Shown: positions 33,993-47,106, counted from the first letter of the stretch. The stretch: DNA of 64,000 nt from Isoetes taiwanensis (GCA_021234155.1 JAJEKV010000004.1:12674716-12738715); one strand, 5' to 3'. Numbers and translations: made by a program. The notes: a model not told the origin generated them from the letters alone.

Positions 33993-35732
33993 ATGGCGAG
34001 CATGAAAGCATGGTCGTACGAGAGCTATGGCTCGCCGGATGTTTTGAAGCTCCAAAATCTTCCAATTCCACAGATAGAACAACACCAAGTGTTGGTGCGA
34101 GTCAAAGCAGCGGCTCTCAATCCCATTGATTTTAAGCGGGGGTTAGGCTATTTCAGACAGACGGATTCAAAGCTTCCTGTAAGTAATTTAGAGCTCTGGA
34201 AACAGGTATTTCTTTCCGCAACAATAACTGATTTCGGTTGAATTGAATCTTTATGTTTGTCTTCCCCTGTTTTTTAATATAAAGATAGTGCCGGGTTGCG
34301 ATGTGGCCGGCATCGTGGTAAAGGTGGGAGCCCATGTTCATAGCTTCAAAGAAGGTGATGAAGTATATGGCGATGTGATAGAACATGTTGTAGATCATCC
34401 GCAGCAATTTGGTTCCCTGGCAGAGTATGTGGCTGTAGATGAAAAGCTTTTGGCCTTAAAACCCAACACTTTAACATTCGAGGAAGCTGCCAGTTTACCT
34501 CTAGCCCTTGAAACGGCATTTCAAGCTTTTGAAGAAGTTGGATTTAAGGCTGGACAAAGTGTTCTGATTGTTGGTGGTGCAGGAGGTGTGGGAACCCTAG
34601 CTATTCAAGTAAGCTTGCATATGAACTGTTGTTTTTGTGTTTACCATGTTGCATACAGCATTCAGTGTTCTAAATTATGTTGGATTCAGCTTAATTACAT
34701 TTGGTTCAGCTCGCAAAGTCTTATTCTGGTGCTTACCATAACTTACCATGTCAAATTTAGCTTGCAAAATCTTTCCGTTTTATAGTGCTTTCTATATCTT
34801 TCCATATGATGGTTCGTTGTATGTCTGATGGTGTAAAACCTTACTCTGGTGCTTACCATGTTACAAAATGATTTTGTAAGATCATCTTACTGTATGATGA
34901 TGCTTCCTGGGTCGGATAGCACAAAGTTTTATTTTGGTGCTTACCATATATTATAAAATCGTAACTTTGTGGTAGGATTAATTACTTTGCTGACATCGAA
35001 TAACCGGATTAATCAGGGGATGGCCTGATTAACCACCAAATTTTTGCTGGGTTAACCACATTCAGGGTGATAAATATGGAGCTCCATGGTGGCATTTCCT
35101 AAGTCCCATAGTGTAGAATCCTATTATAATGTTTATAATATCGGAAGGCTGGATTAACCACCCATTTTTTTGTTGGATTAACCAAACTCTTACTAATAGT
35201 GCTTACCATGTTGGATTCAGCTTGCGAAATCTTACTATGGTGCTTCTTTGGTGGCCACCACTGCGAGTGCACCTAAACATGCTTTAGTAAAAAGTCTAGG
35301 AGCCGATGTTGCCATAGATTATAGAACTACCAAGTATGAAGAGCTGCCAGACAAATATGATTTCGTATTTGATGTTATAGGTATGCATGGCTCTACAGAT
35401 TTATATCCATTGTTGTTGATTCGGCCAAACCATTTATGCCTTTACATCTGATGAATTATCTAGGTGAATGCGAGAAAGCTGTGAAAGCAGTGAAGCAGGG
35501 AGGGAAGGCGATTACCATTGCATCAGCTCCTCATCCTCCTGCAAAGCAATATATACTTATTTCTCGAGGCAGTGACTTAGCAAAGCTTAGCAAGTATATT
35601 GAGGGTAGAAGGATCAAACCTTTGTTGGACCCTAAAAGTCCTTTTAAATTTGTTGATGTTGTGGAGGCTTTTCAATATCTTGAGACAGGTCAGGCAACGG
35701 GGAAGATAGTCATCTCTCCTATCCATGCTTGA
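33993..35732 (+). CDS. Alkenal/one oxidoreductase (zeta-crystallin-type quinone reductase)
   Basis: Exons 33993-34178, 34285-34608, 35221-35380 and 35464-35732 join in frame at GT-AG sites into 312 residues. The protein is an NADPH-dependent medium-chain reductase without catalytic zinc, which reduces the C=C bond of reactive alkenals, quinones or furanones. It shows ALNPIDFKRGLGYF and PGCDVAGIVVKVG near the N-terminus, GDEVYGD, the Rossmann loop VGGAGGVGTLAIQ at the end of exon 2, SLGADVAIDY, and a C-terminal DVVEAFQYLETGQATGKIV. Order and length fit the plant 2-methylene-furan-3-one reductase / AOR family. Starting at ATG 33993 (MASMKAW) gives a cytosolic-length form with no transit peptide. 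No lesion was found, so this is the best candidate for a working host gene. Confidence 0.93.
34680..35220 (+). repeat. Copies of the exon 3 acceptor region inside intron 2
   Basis: Intron 2 of the reductase holds several degenerate copies of the true acceptor region TTCAGCTTGCGAAATCTTAC followed by TATGGTGCTT. They lie near 34685-34735, 34755, 34850 and 34935, most followed by GGTGCTTACCAT. The authentic site is at 35220/35221. The copies form an internal, decaying tandem duplication. Confidence 0.65.
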
Positions 35733-35959
35733 GATAATATGACACTATGTAGCTTCGGGCAACGTTGAATAACCATTGTACAATGTTTCGACGTTTAAGA
35801 TGTAGAAGATGAAGACGTGGAAGATCAACTTTAAGATTAAATAATTTAAGTGTGTATAATTGAAATACCATATATACAATGTTCATTAGCAATAAAATCC
35901 ATCTTTATCCCAAGTGTTGGAAGCAACTAGATGCATGGTGTTATAGATACTATGAATGA

Positions 35960-36140
35960 CTCGGCAAGCTATGAGGGGGTTAAACCCCTGTGAGAGCCCA
36001 TTATGGCAAATAAATAGGCGAGCTTGGATGGGCGAGCCCATTTATTTTGGCAAGCAATGAGGGGGTTAAACCCTGTGAGGGCCTATTACGACAAATAAAT
36101 GGGCGAGCTCAGATGGGTGAGCCCATTTATTTTGGTCGTA
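35960..36140 (+). repeat. 86 bp tandem duplication with a hairpin
   Basis: Two copies, 86 bp apart, of a unit with GGGGGTTAAACCC, AAATAAATGGGCGAGC and GAGCCCATTTATTTTGG. The arms AAATAAATGGGC (36093-36104) and GCCCATTTATTT (36121-36132) can pair into a strong hairpin. It lies just downstream of the reductase gene. Confidence 0.85.
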
Positions 36141-36230
36141 ATGGGCGAGCATAGGGGTTCGATCCCTTTAACCGGCAGATCGGGGCAAATTTTTCACTCA
36201 CAGAAGATCAACCGAGGAAGAGAAGTTGCG

Positions 36231-36485
36231 TTATGTTATGCCTAGGAGCTCCTCCTTTGATTCAGCAGTGAGAAAAACACCCCTTGCAAGATTAGATCCA
36301 CAGAAAATTTCTTCTAATCCCCCTTTGTAGTGGTTGTAAGCTTCCGGAACATCCACGAAATTCCACTTTGAAGGGAGCTTTTCAAGGTATATAAAATCAT
36401 TGCGAAGTGGGTGGGATTGTGCAAGATTTTCATCTAAATCCACCCTTGAAACAATTTTCAAAGCTTGAGGAGTATCAGGGATCAT
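36231..36485 (-). other. Open frame of unknown function
   Basis: 84 residues, rather well-composed (ALKIVSRVDLDENLAQSHPL, KLPSKWNFVDVPEAYNHY), so it may be an exon of a host gene. I do not recognise it and see no neighbouring exon. Confidence 0.25.
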
Positions 36486-37400
36486 AGCTTCTGGGGCTAA
36501 TAAATAGTTCGAAGCCTATTTATCATGATAAACAGTTCGCAACCCATTTATTACAGCCTAAATTAAATTATGGCTACTGCAAGGACCTGCAGATTAATGT
36601 GGGGTAATCTTTTACGTTATTTCTCAACTACATGGCAACACACGCCTATTCAATTGACAAAGATAAGCTGTGCACTTAATGGTTCGATGATATAGTTCAA
36701 TATTAACTCTGTAGATTAAGGAAGCCTAGATATTGATAGCAAGAATAATTTTAGTTTGCATATCCCAAAATAATCTTTTTATTACAATAAGTAAACATGA
36801 AATTGCCCCCATTAGCCCTCACAAGAGTTTCTAATGTCAAAGAAATTAGCTCAAATGCAAAGAACACAATATAAAAAGTAGCTCAAACGCAAAGAACAAA
36901 ATAAAATTTCTAATGTCATAGAAATCAGCTCAAGCGCAAAGAACAAAACAGAGTTGTTTGCTGACTCATGACTTCACAGCTTAATCTGATGAATCAAAAT
37001 ACAATCTGAGGGCAGATCCATCTCCAAACAAGAGCTTTTCATAATGTTCACAAATGTGCATCGTTCCACGAACTAGATGCCTGGGTCGGAAGCATTGTCC
37101 CACGAACAAGGCAGGTTAAATTTTGGATAGATGCCTGGGCAAGAAGTTCGTGTAATGCCAAACAATCATGTATCTAAAGGGCCAATACATGACAATGTCA
37201 TCAAATGCATTTTTTTATTATTGGCATGGCCACAAGTTATGGTACTTGAATAAAGTATTGGCCTTGTCCTTGGGGGTGTGGTTCAACGACCAACAAGTGA
37301 CATAGGCATAACTTAAATCATAGACTTAATAAAAGTTAATAGCAGATAACAGCCAAGTCAATTATACTATACTAGAGATTCGATCTAGTCTGCCAATTGA
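36486..37400. other. Spacer without recognised gene
   Basis: AT-rich. CTCAAACGCAAAGAACAAAA/CTCAAGCGCAAAGAACAAAA and a similar copy near 36850 form a short direct repeat. Part may be the unassigned 5' LTR of the next element. Confidence 0.4.
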
Positions 37401-38460
37401 AACATAAAGATCCTAACAAGGAAGATACACTTGGAATCACGAAAACCATATACCATTTTAAAAAAAGTTAAACTGCATGGGGAATTTGGCTTTTCAGAAC
37501 CTTTCAAGGGATTATAAAAACCCCTCACATGGAAAGACGATTTACCAAGCCTCACTGCCATAACTTTGCTTATATTCCTTCTCTTGATTTTTGTTCTACT
37601 TCCAATACTCCATAGCTAACTTTGTTGCTCTGATCGGAATAAAGATTTTCTGCTTCAGGATAAAGACTTTTCTAATGAACCCGGTTCGAACGGATCGAGA
37701 TTTTCCTTCTATTTGGATTTTTCTTGTGTGTGTTTGTGGTTTTTACATGTGAGATCTAATTATTCTAGCAATTGGTATCAGAGCAGAGTTTGATCTTGCG
37801 CAATAAATTCCCTTGCTATAGCCGTTAATCGCTTCAACGTATCTGAAAGTGAATATCTACAAGCTATGAAACACACTAGCTTCATAGCAACTCAAATTGC
37901 TCTTTCTCAGCGAGCTAGTCAAGTAGAGTACCAGAGGCAGCTAAAATATCTGGCAATAGCATATAATTTCTTGCCAAATCCTGTACAGATAAATACTGCC
38001 ATGAATGATCCTTTGCCGCATCCACTGCCAAGTAACCCTCCGCCTGAAATACGTCGTCGACCTTCTGTATAAGATTCTATTGTTCTCGCTAATGTTGAAA
38101 ATAATTTAAAGAAAGATTAAGTGTATAAATGGCTTGAAAATTTGGATATGCCTTATTTCAAAAGGGATTTAGGTATAAAACGGAAACATGTTAGTTTCTT
38201 GAAAACATGGAAGACAAACTTTGAACCCATGAAGGCATCTGAACGACAGAAGTTACAAGCCATGGACACTTATGTTGATGATCAAGCATAGGTTTGGCAG
38301 CAAGGAAGGAGACAGATGGAATCTTAGATATCTACGGGCTGAGTTACTTTTGAAGCTAATTATTTGTTTGCCGATTATTATAGAATTCTGCAGAAAGAAT
38401 GGGATCAAATCAAATTAGGACAAAGTGATACCTTCTACCTTGGCTGATTATAATATGAAA
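37400..38460 (+). mobile_element. LTR-retrotransposon relic: LTR end, primer site, gag remnant
   Basis: TGGTATCAGAGC (37773-37784) is the plant initiator-Met tRNA primer-binding site. It sits two bases after CTAGCA, a normal LTR end. A TATA-like ATTATAAAAACCCC at about 37512 would be the LTR promoter. A gag-like frame follows from ATG 37866 (ATQIALSQRASQVEYQRQLK), then WLENLDMPYFKRDLG and FLKTWKTNFEPMKASERQK with several stops. No pol or second LTR was found, so this is a truncated relic. Confidence 0.7.
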
Positions 38461-39984
38461 TGTACTCATTTGGGATCCTATATTTAAGCCCTATGCAATT
38501 AAATTAAGAGAATCCCACTTCCCATTTTAAATTTTGCGAACTCATTTTAAGGCCTTTTATTTAAGTGTCTATCTAAAATGCTTATTGCATTTATAAAATT
38601 AATATGGTATGTGCATAAATTGAAGGAGCATTATTGGGCAATAGACATACATGACCAATTTATTTTCACAGACTTAGGTGCATTAAAGTAAGGACATAAA
38701 GATAAGATAAGATATTTTCTAATGTCCATGGGAAGCAGCATGAGTGGCCAAATTGAAACTCGAGGTCTAAGCCCCATCACAAGAGCAAAAGGACAAAAAT
38801 TACAAACAAATATGAAGAATGGAGCTATACACCAACTGTGTATATGGTTCAAAAGGCTACTGATATCTAAATAGCCAGTCTTCTATTGTACACTGCCCAA
38901 TTCCATTGCAGACGAGCTTCATGTACCTAACATAGTTTCTCTTTCTGTCTGCAGAGCTGTGCTGGGCAATAAGCATTATTATAAGACAACTTTTATATAA
39001 GATATCCAAAATGTTATATATAGAATGTGGCTACAATGTAGAAGGAGAGGGCTTACGATATTAATACCATAGCTTTGGTTAATCCAGTGGTAATTATGAT
39101 ACTGGCAGACGATATCACAACATTATGTAGCCTAACTACGTAGTTACTTGCTTATTGCACAATTTCCATCGATCTTTGGCCTTGGTTCAATGTAGAAACG
39201 CTTTGGTTTTTTTTGCTTCGCTCTCCTTCTAATTCACTTCTAATTAGAGTGAACCAAAATGGTTGTGTGTCGAAGGAGAAATAATCTAGCAAAATCACCA
39301 TTCAAATCCCTTTAAAGAGCAGATACACAGATGCATTCATTTTGATTGCGCAATTAATATGACTGCAAGCTGTGACACCGTCTGCCAAAACCTCGCCGCT
39401 GGAATCACTGCAACCAACATACTTATATCTTAAGCTGAAAGGGAGTGTAGCCTTACATAAACTTCTACATTAGTCTATAGTTTATGATCCCAACATATAC
39501 TCGGTTCTTTGATTCATTCTTGTTTATCAATTTTGCTCTTTGAATTCCATTTTTTTGTTTATCAACTTCCAATGTAGCTTAAGATGGTGTCTTGATTGTT
39601 TAATATCACTTGATGTACATATGATATACTTGAAGCAAAGCTTTATAATCAAACGCATGGATTATGCCCAAGCATGCCAACCAATACATACTAATTTCTA
39701 TGAGTGGAGCCGAAGATGTAGCTCAAGCCATTTAGCATAGACTCAATAATATAGATAGAAAAAATAGCATATATAAAAGCAAGCAACTCAAGCCATGGAT
39801 CTAACTTTGTGCTATTAGTAAAAAAAGAAAACAAGAAAAAAAGAGAAGAAACTATGACCCCATGAGCAATATGGAACCAACTATATATTGATCATAATAA
39901 ATAGACATCATTAAGCATAAACAAGACTTGAAATTTACACCATAGCTTGTAACTTAGTTCATAACTACCACCATGGATTATGAG
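38461..39984. other. Spacer without recognised gene
   Basis: AT-rich; open frames are short and unremarkable. No repeat or gene could be supported. Confidence 0.4.
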
Positions 39985-40440
39985 TCATTGAATCGTACAA
40001 TTGATGCTCCCTTGATGGGGTTATACAACATGTTTACATACATCATGAGAGATTTTCTGGCTCCCAGATGCACAGATGACTAGGGCAAAGTGTATTTTCA
40101 GAATCAATTTACTAATATCCCATGATAGAGTCATACAACATGCCTGCATGCATCATGAGAGATTTTCTAACCCCAAATGCGTGGTATGGCTAGGGCCAAG
40201 TGTATTTTCAAAATCAGTTTAGTTCATTTACAAGAATAGAAAGGGGATTTTATAAGTGTTGGTTGTACAATTGGTCCTCCTATGATGGAGTTATACAACA
40301 TGTCTGCATGCATCATGGGAGATTTTCTGGTGCATGAGAGATTTTCTGGATCCCAGATGTATGGTATGGCTAGGGTAAAGTGTATTTTTAGAACCAGTTT
40401 AGTGTGTTTATGGGGATAGAAAGGAGATTTTTGAAGACTA
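39985..40440 (+). repeat. Satellite-like direct repeat, three copies
   Basis: Three copies of a roughly 110-150 bp unit begin near 40012, 40125 and 40280. Each holds GTTATACAACATG...GCATGCATCATG.GAGATTTTCT, then ATGGCTAGGG..AAGTGTATTTT and AAATCAGTTTA-like words. The third copy has an internal duplication of GAGATTTTCTGG. Confidence 0.85.
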
Positions 40441-40639
40441 GCTAACCACCCCATGCATCCATATCGGTGCAATGATATCACATATATAACCATTAACTAA
40501 TGAAGATAAGTCAACCTACTTAAGTATTTGAACTTAGCATTGTCTATTGCTAAGACAGAGCCAAAGTGTAAACCATATGGATACAAAGCTCCAGACAAAG
40601 AGTTTCTATACTAAGTTGGCAAACTATGCAAATCCAATA

Positions 40640-41000
40640 TCACGGACTCAAGTCCGAGAATCAATACTTAGATGACATATCCACATATGGATGGAGTAAG
40701 CTCATAACTTATTTTGTGGTCAGATGACGGACTTAAGTCCGTGAACTCTGCCCCAAAACTTCAAACAATGAACTTTACCCAAAGGTCATATGGCAGACTC
40801 AAGTATGCGACTTTGCATAGATCTTAGTTGATGGGAATCCCACCTAGATCTATGAATTTGTTTTTTCCCTCTCTTTTTTGTGGGGAGGGCATAATCAATT
40901 CAATTCCCCGGGGGTTTCACTCTATACAATCCGTATAGACCATGTGCGTTAACAATATGGGTTTTTTTTTAAGTGGTTTCGTATCGTATACGTAGGAGTA
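40640..41000 (+). repeat. CGGACTCAAGTCCG palindromes and inverted repeat family, copy 1
   Basis: TCACGGACTCAAGTCCGAGA (40641), TGACGGACTTAAGTCCGTGA (40725) and a decayed GGCAGACTCAAGTATGCGA (40792) are near-palindromes. Further on, CCCGGGGGT, CCATGTGCGTTAA and GTATACGTA (40906-40995) recur in this order on the opposite strand at 51185-51300. Confidence 0.6.
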
Positions 41001-41940
41001 AAATATGGTTTCATGGATTTTGAATGCAGACGTGCACGAAAAGGGTTTAGATGTTTGGCGGGATGAGCACTTCGTATCGCACGGAGTGGATGGGCTAATT
41101 TCTGGCAAGATATAGGAGGGAGCTTATATTTCATGTTCCGGGAGTAGAAGGTTCTTCCTTTACTATTTCTAATTGTTTCTTTTGTTTCTTTGTATATTTG
41201 TAATTTGTATTGACCCATTGCTTAGATCGATTTTTCCTATTAATAATCCTTCCCCGGTCCTTCCCAAGTGATCAAATTGGGTCCGAATTCAGTCCAAATT
41301 TGAAGTGACGTAGAAGAAAAGCTATTCATTCAATGAACAAACATGACGGATGCTGGGCTAGATTTCAGATTTCAGGTTGGAAAGTCTGAGATCTATCTTG
41401 AAATGGCATGTTTGGAATGTCTGATGCTGGGATACAAAGTGAAAATGGAACAAAATGCAATGGAGTTGGTCACGCTGATGCATTCGGCAATGTCTTTATA
41501 CAAAAGTATTTTGATGTACCTAACACTTGCAGCATGTTAAGGAAATACTAAACAAATTCCAGATTGCTGGTGCTGTACAGAGCTACGGATTTAGATAATG
41601 TTGAAGGGTCAAATGCTTAATGAACCTAACGTTTCTGGTTCTCCATCCTGAGTGCTTTGCTATCTACTCAATCCTTAGATCAAGTCACTACCACTTGAAA
41701 TCAAATTGTAACTCGTTAGTACCCCTTGTTAATTAGCATGTCTTATGTTGCTAGTTTGATACAGCAGAACTAGTTTCTGACTTATCTCGAATCTATCAGG
41801 GAAATGAATTTTTATCATTTAATTAATCAGTAATATGCTTCAGGCATGCACAAGTTATGTAGTGGAAGAAAGACTAGCATACTAATAAGCAAGTGAACAT
41901 AGCTACAAGCAAACTTGAAAATTGAAGAGGAAAGACCATC
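41001..41940. other. Spacer without recognised gene
   Basis: Only short open frames. Downstream exons of the minus-strand GDSL lipase-like pseudogene would be expected here, but I could not identify them. Confidence 0.35.
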
Positions 41941-42313
41941 ATATAATCATTGTGAAGCAAAGATGGAAACTAGAAGGTCAATAAATTCACTGATACTGTA
42001 CTTTTGAGGTAAATCTGAGCCAGATCCATAATATCCATTTCCAATATCATTATCTCCAGTCGCAATTTAGAAAATAGACCGAGGATATGTCTCTTAGCAC
42101 TGTAGCAGACCCCTTTTCTGCCACCAAGGTTTCCTTCACTTCCTGGAAGCTCCTCACTTGAGCTGGTAAAGGAGCTGGGACTCTGGACTAGGATAAAATT
42201 CCTACATTCATTCAACTAAAAGCTTCAACGGTGATAAGTGTAAAAAATGATGCAAAATAAATTTCAAAAGCAGGGCCCAACTTACATAGATTTCTCCTGT
42301 GGTGTTGTATATC

Positions 42314-42545
42314 TGCAATATGCCAAGGACGTGGCCTTTAGTCCAAAAGGGGTTTTATGGTCCAAAGATGGCCTTTAGTCCAAAAGGGGCCGTATGGTCC
42401 AAAGAGGGCCTTTGGTTCAAAGAAGGACCAAAGGGGGTGTGCACGCTATATAGTAGCTCGGGGGAGAGTTCTTGGGCAGTTGTGTCTTAGCTGAGGGCTC
42501 GTGGTTGGGTGGTGAGATAGCGTGCCACGTCAAGTGTCTGTTTTA
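42314..42545 (+). repeat. 5' LTR of the Ty3 element
   Basis: 232 bp starting TGCAATATGCC and ending GTGTCTGTTTTA. An internal 40 bp duplication repeats GGCCTTTAGTCCAAAAGGGG and ATGGTCCAAAG. A TATA-like CTATATAG is at about 42447. The element is direct-repeated at 47154. Confidence 0.93.
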
Positions 42546-42546
42546 G

Positions 42547-42558
42547 TGGTATCAGAGC
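42547..42558 (+). promoter_or_regulatory. Primer-binding site, tRNA-iMet
   Basis: TGGTATCAGAGC, complementary to the 3' end of plant initiator-Met tRNA, lies one base after the LTR. It would prime minus-strand cDNA synthesis. Confidence 0.95.
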
Positions 42559-42569
42559 AACAAGTTTCG

Positions 42570-45500
42570 ATGGCCGGTTCCCCTGCCAATGTTAACTTGG
42601 AAGATGAAGAGCTCAAGGAAAAACTTTTTGAGTTAGAGCATGATAATTCGCTCATGAGAGAAAAACTTGCAGCTGCCGAGGCTCGAATTGCGGAGCTGCA
42701 AGAATTGGATTCTCTCATGGCCTTGGTGGCGCGATGCGGCAAAAGAAGTCGCAGGCCCCGCGTGGTGGCATCAAAACAGTGCCAATGTCAAAATTGAATT
42801 CAAAAAGTATTCACGCTACTAGTGATGCGGATGAACTATTCGCGTGGCTCCGGATTTGAATTCATATTTTGCTAAGACTAAGGATGACGAAGACACTTCG
42901 GTTGTATTTTTTCGAAGCGTCATCCGGATGGGGTTGCAAAGGACCGGTGGTCGGATATCCGTAAGAACCAAACCAACCGATCAGCCTATTGTTACCTTTT
43001 ATGAATTTGAAAAGCAAATCAAAAATCGCTTTTTGGGTCATAATTGGGAGCGAGATCTTATCACCGAATGGAATAAGTTGACCCAACAAAACACTAAAAC
43101 TATTAGAGCCTTTTTGCCGCACGAAGTTTTAAAGAAAGGACTTCAGCTTAGTAAAAATGATACCGAGAAGTCTGAAAACTCATGGGTGGGGTTCATCGTT
43201 TAGATGCAGCAAAGCTCGACCGCAAGTTGCCAATCTTTCTTTTGGTGAGCTCGTAAGATGGCGAGAAAGTAGAGGAGGAAGGTTTGGCCCTTATCGGGCC
43301 ATTAATGCTCAACGAGCCTCAAAGTTTCTATGAAAGAGGCGAAAGTGGTTTTCGTGGATAAATCAATGGGATGCTGCTCCGTGGTCCGGGCCATTCAAAC
43401 GGCCGCACACGGATGTTGCGGATAATGAACCCGCTAGGGCCAAAGAGCCAAAGGAATCGTTATCAAGCACGCAAGAAGCGGCTTTATGCGGAAAATAAGT
43501 ATTTTGTTTGTTATTCAACCCATCATAAGTTTTATGAATGCCCTACTTATTTGGAAAAGAAGAAAGGGGAACGAAAGGAAGCTACACCTACTCTTAAGTC
43601 CGACTAAGAAAGAGGATAAAAGTAAGAAAGTAGCTTCGTTTCATGAGATGGAAAAGGGAAGAAGGTGGCTACGGTCCGAAAAATCGGATATGGATTCTGT
43701 TGAGAATAGTAGTCTCTTACGATTTTGGGCTACTATTCAAGATCAAAAAGTACATGTCCTATTCGATCCGCAAAGAGTTTGATTTTATTTCTTTACGCTT
43801 GGTAAAAGAACTAAAATTAACTTCTATTCCTTTATCAAGTGATGTAGAATTATCTTCTGCTTTCTTGAATGTTGCCCCTCCGCCTTCTTCATTTATGGTC
43901 AAGGATGTTGAATTTCAATTGCAGGGATATATCTGTAAACGTTCTTTCATGGTTTCTTACCTTGGAGGTATGGATATTATTCTAGGCATGCCATGGCATA
44001 AGGCTATTAATCCTCTTATAGATTGGAAAGTGGGTATTGTTATGTTATCCTTGGAAGGGGGTAAAAAGACCTTCAAGTTTGTGAAGGATGATATTGTGTC
44101 CCCTATTCCTACAGTTTCAGTTGTACAGTTTAAACGTTTGGCAATGAAAACTCATTTTGTGTATTTGGTGGTTTTATGTTCTAAGTTAGAAGTATTCCCA
44201 TTAAATGAGCGCCAAACGCCTTTTTGCATTATTTTGATGATGTCTTTTCAAATGAAATTCCACAAACTTTGCCTCCCCAACGCTTGGAGGACCACCGATT
44301 GATCTTCTTCCCCGGAAAGAACCTCCTAATCAAGCTCCTTATCGGAGAATGCATGGCCAACAAGTTGAGATTAGGCGCCCGACTTGATGAGTTACTTCAA
44401 AGGCTGGATTGATCCGCCATAGTTCTTCACCTTTTGGTGGTGCTCTGTCTTGTTGGTTAAGAAAAAGATAATTCCCGCGCGATGTGTATAGATTATCGCG
44501 CTTTGAATAAGATAACCATAAAGAATCGGTTTTCTATACTAAGGGCGGATGATTTGTTTGATCAACTCCAAGGTGCCACGCTTTTAGCCGCCTTGATCTT
44601 AAGTCGGTATTGGCAACTTAAGGTTGCGCTGAGATGTTCACAAGACTGCGTTTAGGACAACCTTTGGACATTATGAGTTTTTAGTCATGCCATTTGGACT
44701 TACAAATCGCCCTTCTTCTTTTGGCGAGGCTAATGGGGCGAATATTTGAAGATGTGCATGGGGTTTATGTTGTCGTGTTCTTTGATGACATATTAGTTTT
44801 AGTAAGTCCGAGGAAGACCATTACTTGCATTTCTTGGGAGGTTTTCCGTCGGTTAAGGGAGGAGTCTATTACTCTTAATCCTAAGAAAAGTATATTTTTC
44901 CAATCGGAAATTGAATATTTGGGTCATATTGTTTTGTTGAGGGTCTTAAAGTTGATCCCAAAGAAGGTACAAGCAATTGTGGATTGGCCTGTACCTACTT
45001 CCGATTCTTTTGATTCGTTCCTTTTTGGGCTTATGCAGTTATTATAGGAAGTTTGTACAGAATTTTGCTCGTTTAGCTTCAGATTTATATTTGTTGCTAC
45101 GAAAAGACGTTCCTTTCCAATGGAATCATAATCATCAGTTTGCTTTCCAAGTTTTAAAGGATGCCATGGTTAATCCTCCTGCTCGCAGCTTTGCCAAAGT
45201 TTGGTCTACCTTTCTTGTTATGTGTTGATGCAAGTGGTATGGCTTTGGGCTTTTTTTGATGCGTGATGGTCATCCTATTGCTTATGAAAGTCGGAAGTTT
45301 TCTGACACGGAAAGTAGATATAGTGTTTATGATAAGGAATTTCTAGCTGTCATTCATGCTTTGAAAGTGTGGCGACACTATCTTATAGGGTCAACAGTTC
45401 ATATTTTGACTGACCACCAAAGCATTAGGCACATTGTTTCACAGAAAACATTATCGGAAAGGCAGTTGAAATGGGTTGCTTTTATGCAGCAATATGATTT

Positions 45501-47106
45501 CTCAGTGGATTATCGTCCTGGTAAAGAGAATGTTGTAGCTGATGCTTTAAGTAGACGTTATGCAGTTTGTTCTCTTTCTATAGCACAATCCAACCATTTG
45601 GAGGAAATGAAGCCATTGTATGCCACTGACCCTGATTATAAGGATATTTGGTTGTTAGCTCAAAATGGCAATGCATATGGATATAAGATCGTTAATGGGT
45701 TCTTGTATAAAGGTCCAAAGCTATGCATTGTTCGGAATTTTCGATCACTTATTCTTAAAGAAGTCCATGATGCACCTACTACGGGTCATCTGGGCGTGGG
45801 GCAACTTTGGCAAAGCTTGAACCATACTTTATTTGGCCTGGATTACGGAGAGATGTTTTGGTTCATATTCGGCATTGTGTTACTTGTCAACGGATAAAGA
45901 AAGCGAACAAGAAACCTCATGGTGTTCCTTTATCCTTGCCTATTCCGGAGGCAAAGTGGGAACAGATCACTATGGATTTTATTGTTGGTCTTCCTCCCAG
46001 TTCTCGCAAGAACACTGTCATTTGGACAATTGTTGATTGTTTAACTAAGCACGCCATTTTATTCCTTGTTCGGATAAGTTGACGGCTTATAGTGCGGCTA
46101 CGCTCTTTATCAAAGAGATATTTAGGCTACATGGGTTGCCAAAGATTATTGTATCCGATCGTGATACAAAGTTTACTAGTAAATTCTGGAAAGCATTATT
46201 TATGCAATTGGGGACAGAGTTGAGGTTCTCCACTGCTTTTCACCCAGAAACTGATGGACAATCCGAGGTGGTAAATAAAGTTATTTGTTCCATCTTAAGG
46301 GGGTTTGTCAATGAACATCAAGGTCATTGGGAAGAGTATTTGCCTATTGCTGAATTTGTGTATAATAATACCTATCAGTCTACCATAAAGATGACCCCCT
46401 TTTGGTCTATATGGTCACCATCTGGGAGCCACTCTTTCGAGTGTGTGAGGATGTTCCAGCTGCTGATGATTTGGTTATTGAGCATAAGGATCTCATAGAC
46501 TTGCTTCAAGCTCGTATTCGAGATGCTCAAGCATCTTTTGCAAATAAATCATCTAAGTTCGGGCAACCAATGGTTTTTAAGGAAGGAGATTGGGTATGGA
46601 TGAGGATCCATAAAGGCCACTTTAAGAAAGATGCGCGCAAGAAGGATCTTAAGTTGGCACCCCGTTTCCATGGACCATTTCAAGTTATTAAAGTGGTCAA
46701 TGAGAATGCATATCAATTAAGATTGCCTCAAGGTTGGAAAATGCATGATGTAGTGAATGTTTCATTCCTAAAGGCTTATCATGGTAAGGAGTTACCTCAA
46801 CTTGGGAGGTTAACTGAGCCAGAATTGATTGATGATTCCGAAGTTCTAGAGCCGGAAACAATTTTGGCGGATAAATCCACTAGTGGTTCAAGACAATATT
46901 TGGTTAAGTTCGCTCACAAACCTTTGGAGGACGCTTCATGGGTGCGTGGCAATGTTTTAGAAGCTTATCCGGATATTCTTAGAGAATATAAAGATCGGAA
47001 AGCAAAGGAAGCCAAGGGACAAGAGGAAGTCCAAGCACAGGCTTCTACTAGCCGGCCTAAGCGAGGGCCAAGGAAGGATTATGCTCGGATGGCTAAAGGC
47101 ATTTAG
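42570..47106 (+). pseudogene. gag-pol polyprotein of the Ty3 element, multiply frameshifted
   Basis: Gag begins at MAGSPANVNLEDEEL (42570). A zinc knuckle near 43492 (KYFVCYSTHHKFYEC) has lost its first Cys. The protease region at about 43750 lacks the Asp-Ser/Thr-Gly active site (LFDPQRV). Reverse transcriptase pieces lie from about 44480, with MCIDYRALNKITIKNRF and the FFDDILV catalytic motif at 44781-44801. RNase H is open at 45256-45560. Integrase has a CVTCQRIKKANKK zinc region and the D,D-35-E positions (MDFIVGLP, VSDRDTKFTSKFW, GQSEVVN). A chromodomain (YLVKFAHKPLEDASWVRG) ends the protein at 47106. At least seven frameshifts or stops separate these blocks, so it cannot make its own enzymes. 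Confidence 0.9.

Noticed and set aside
36150-36180. Pol III B box (GGTTCGATCCC) marking a tRNA or SINE
   Set aside because: No A box at the right distance and no tRNA fold.
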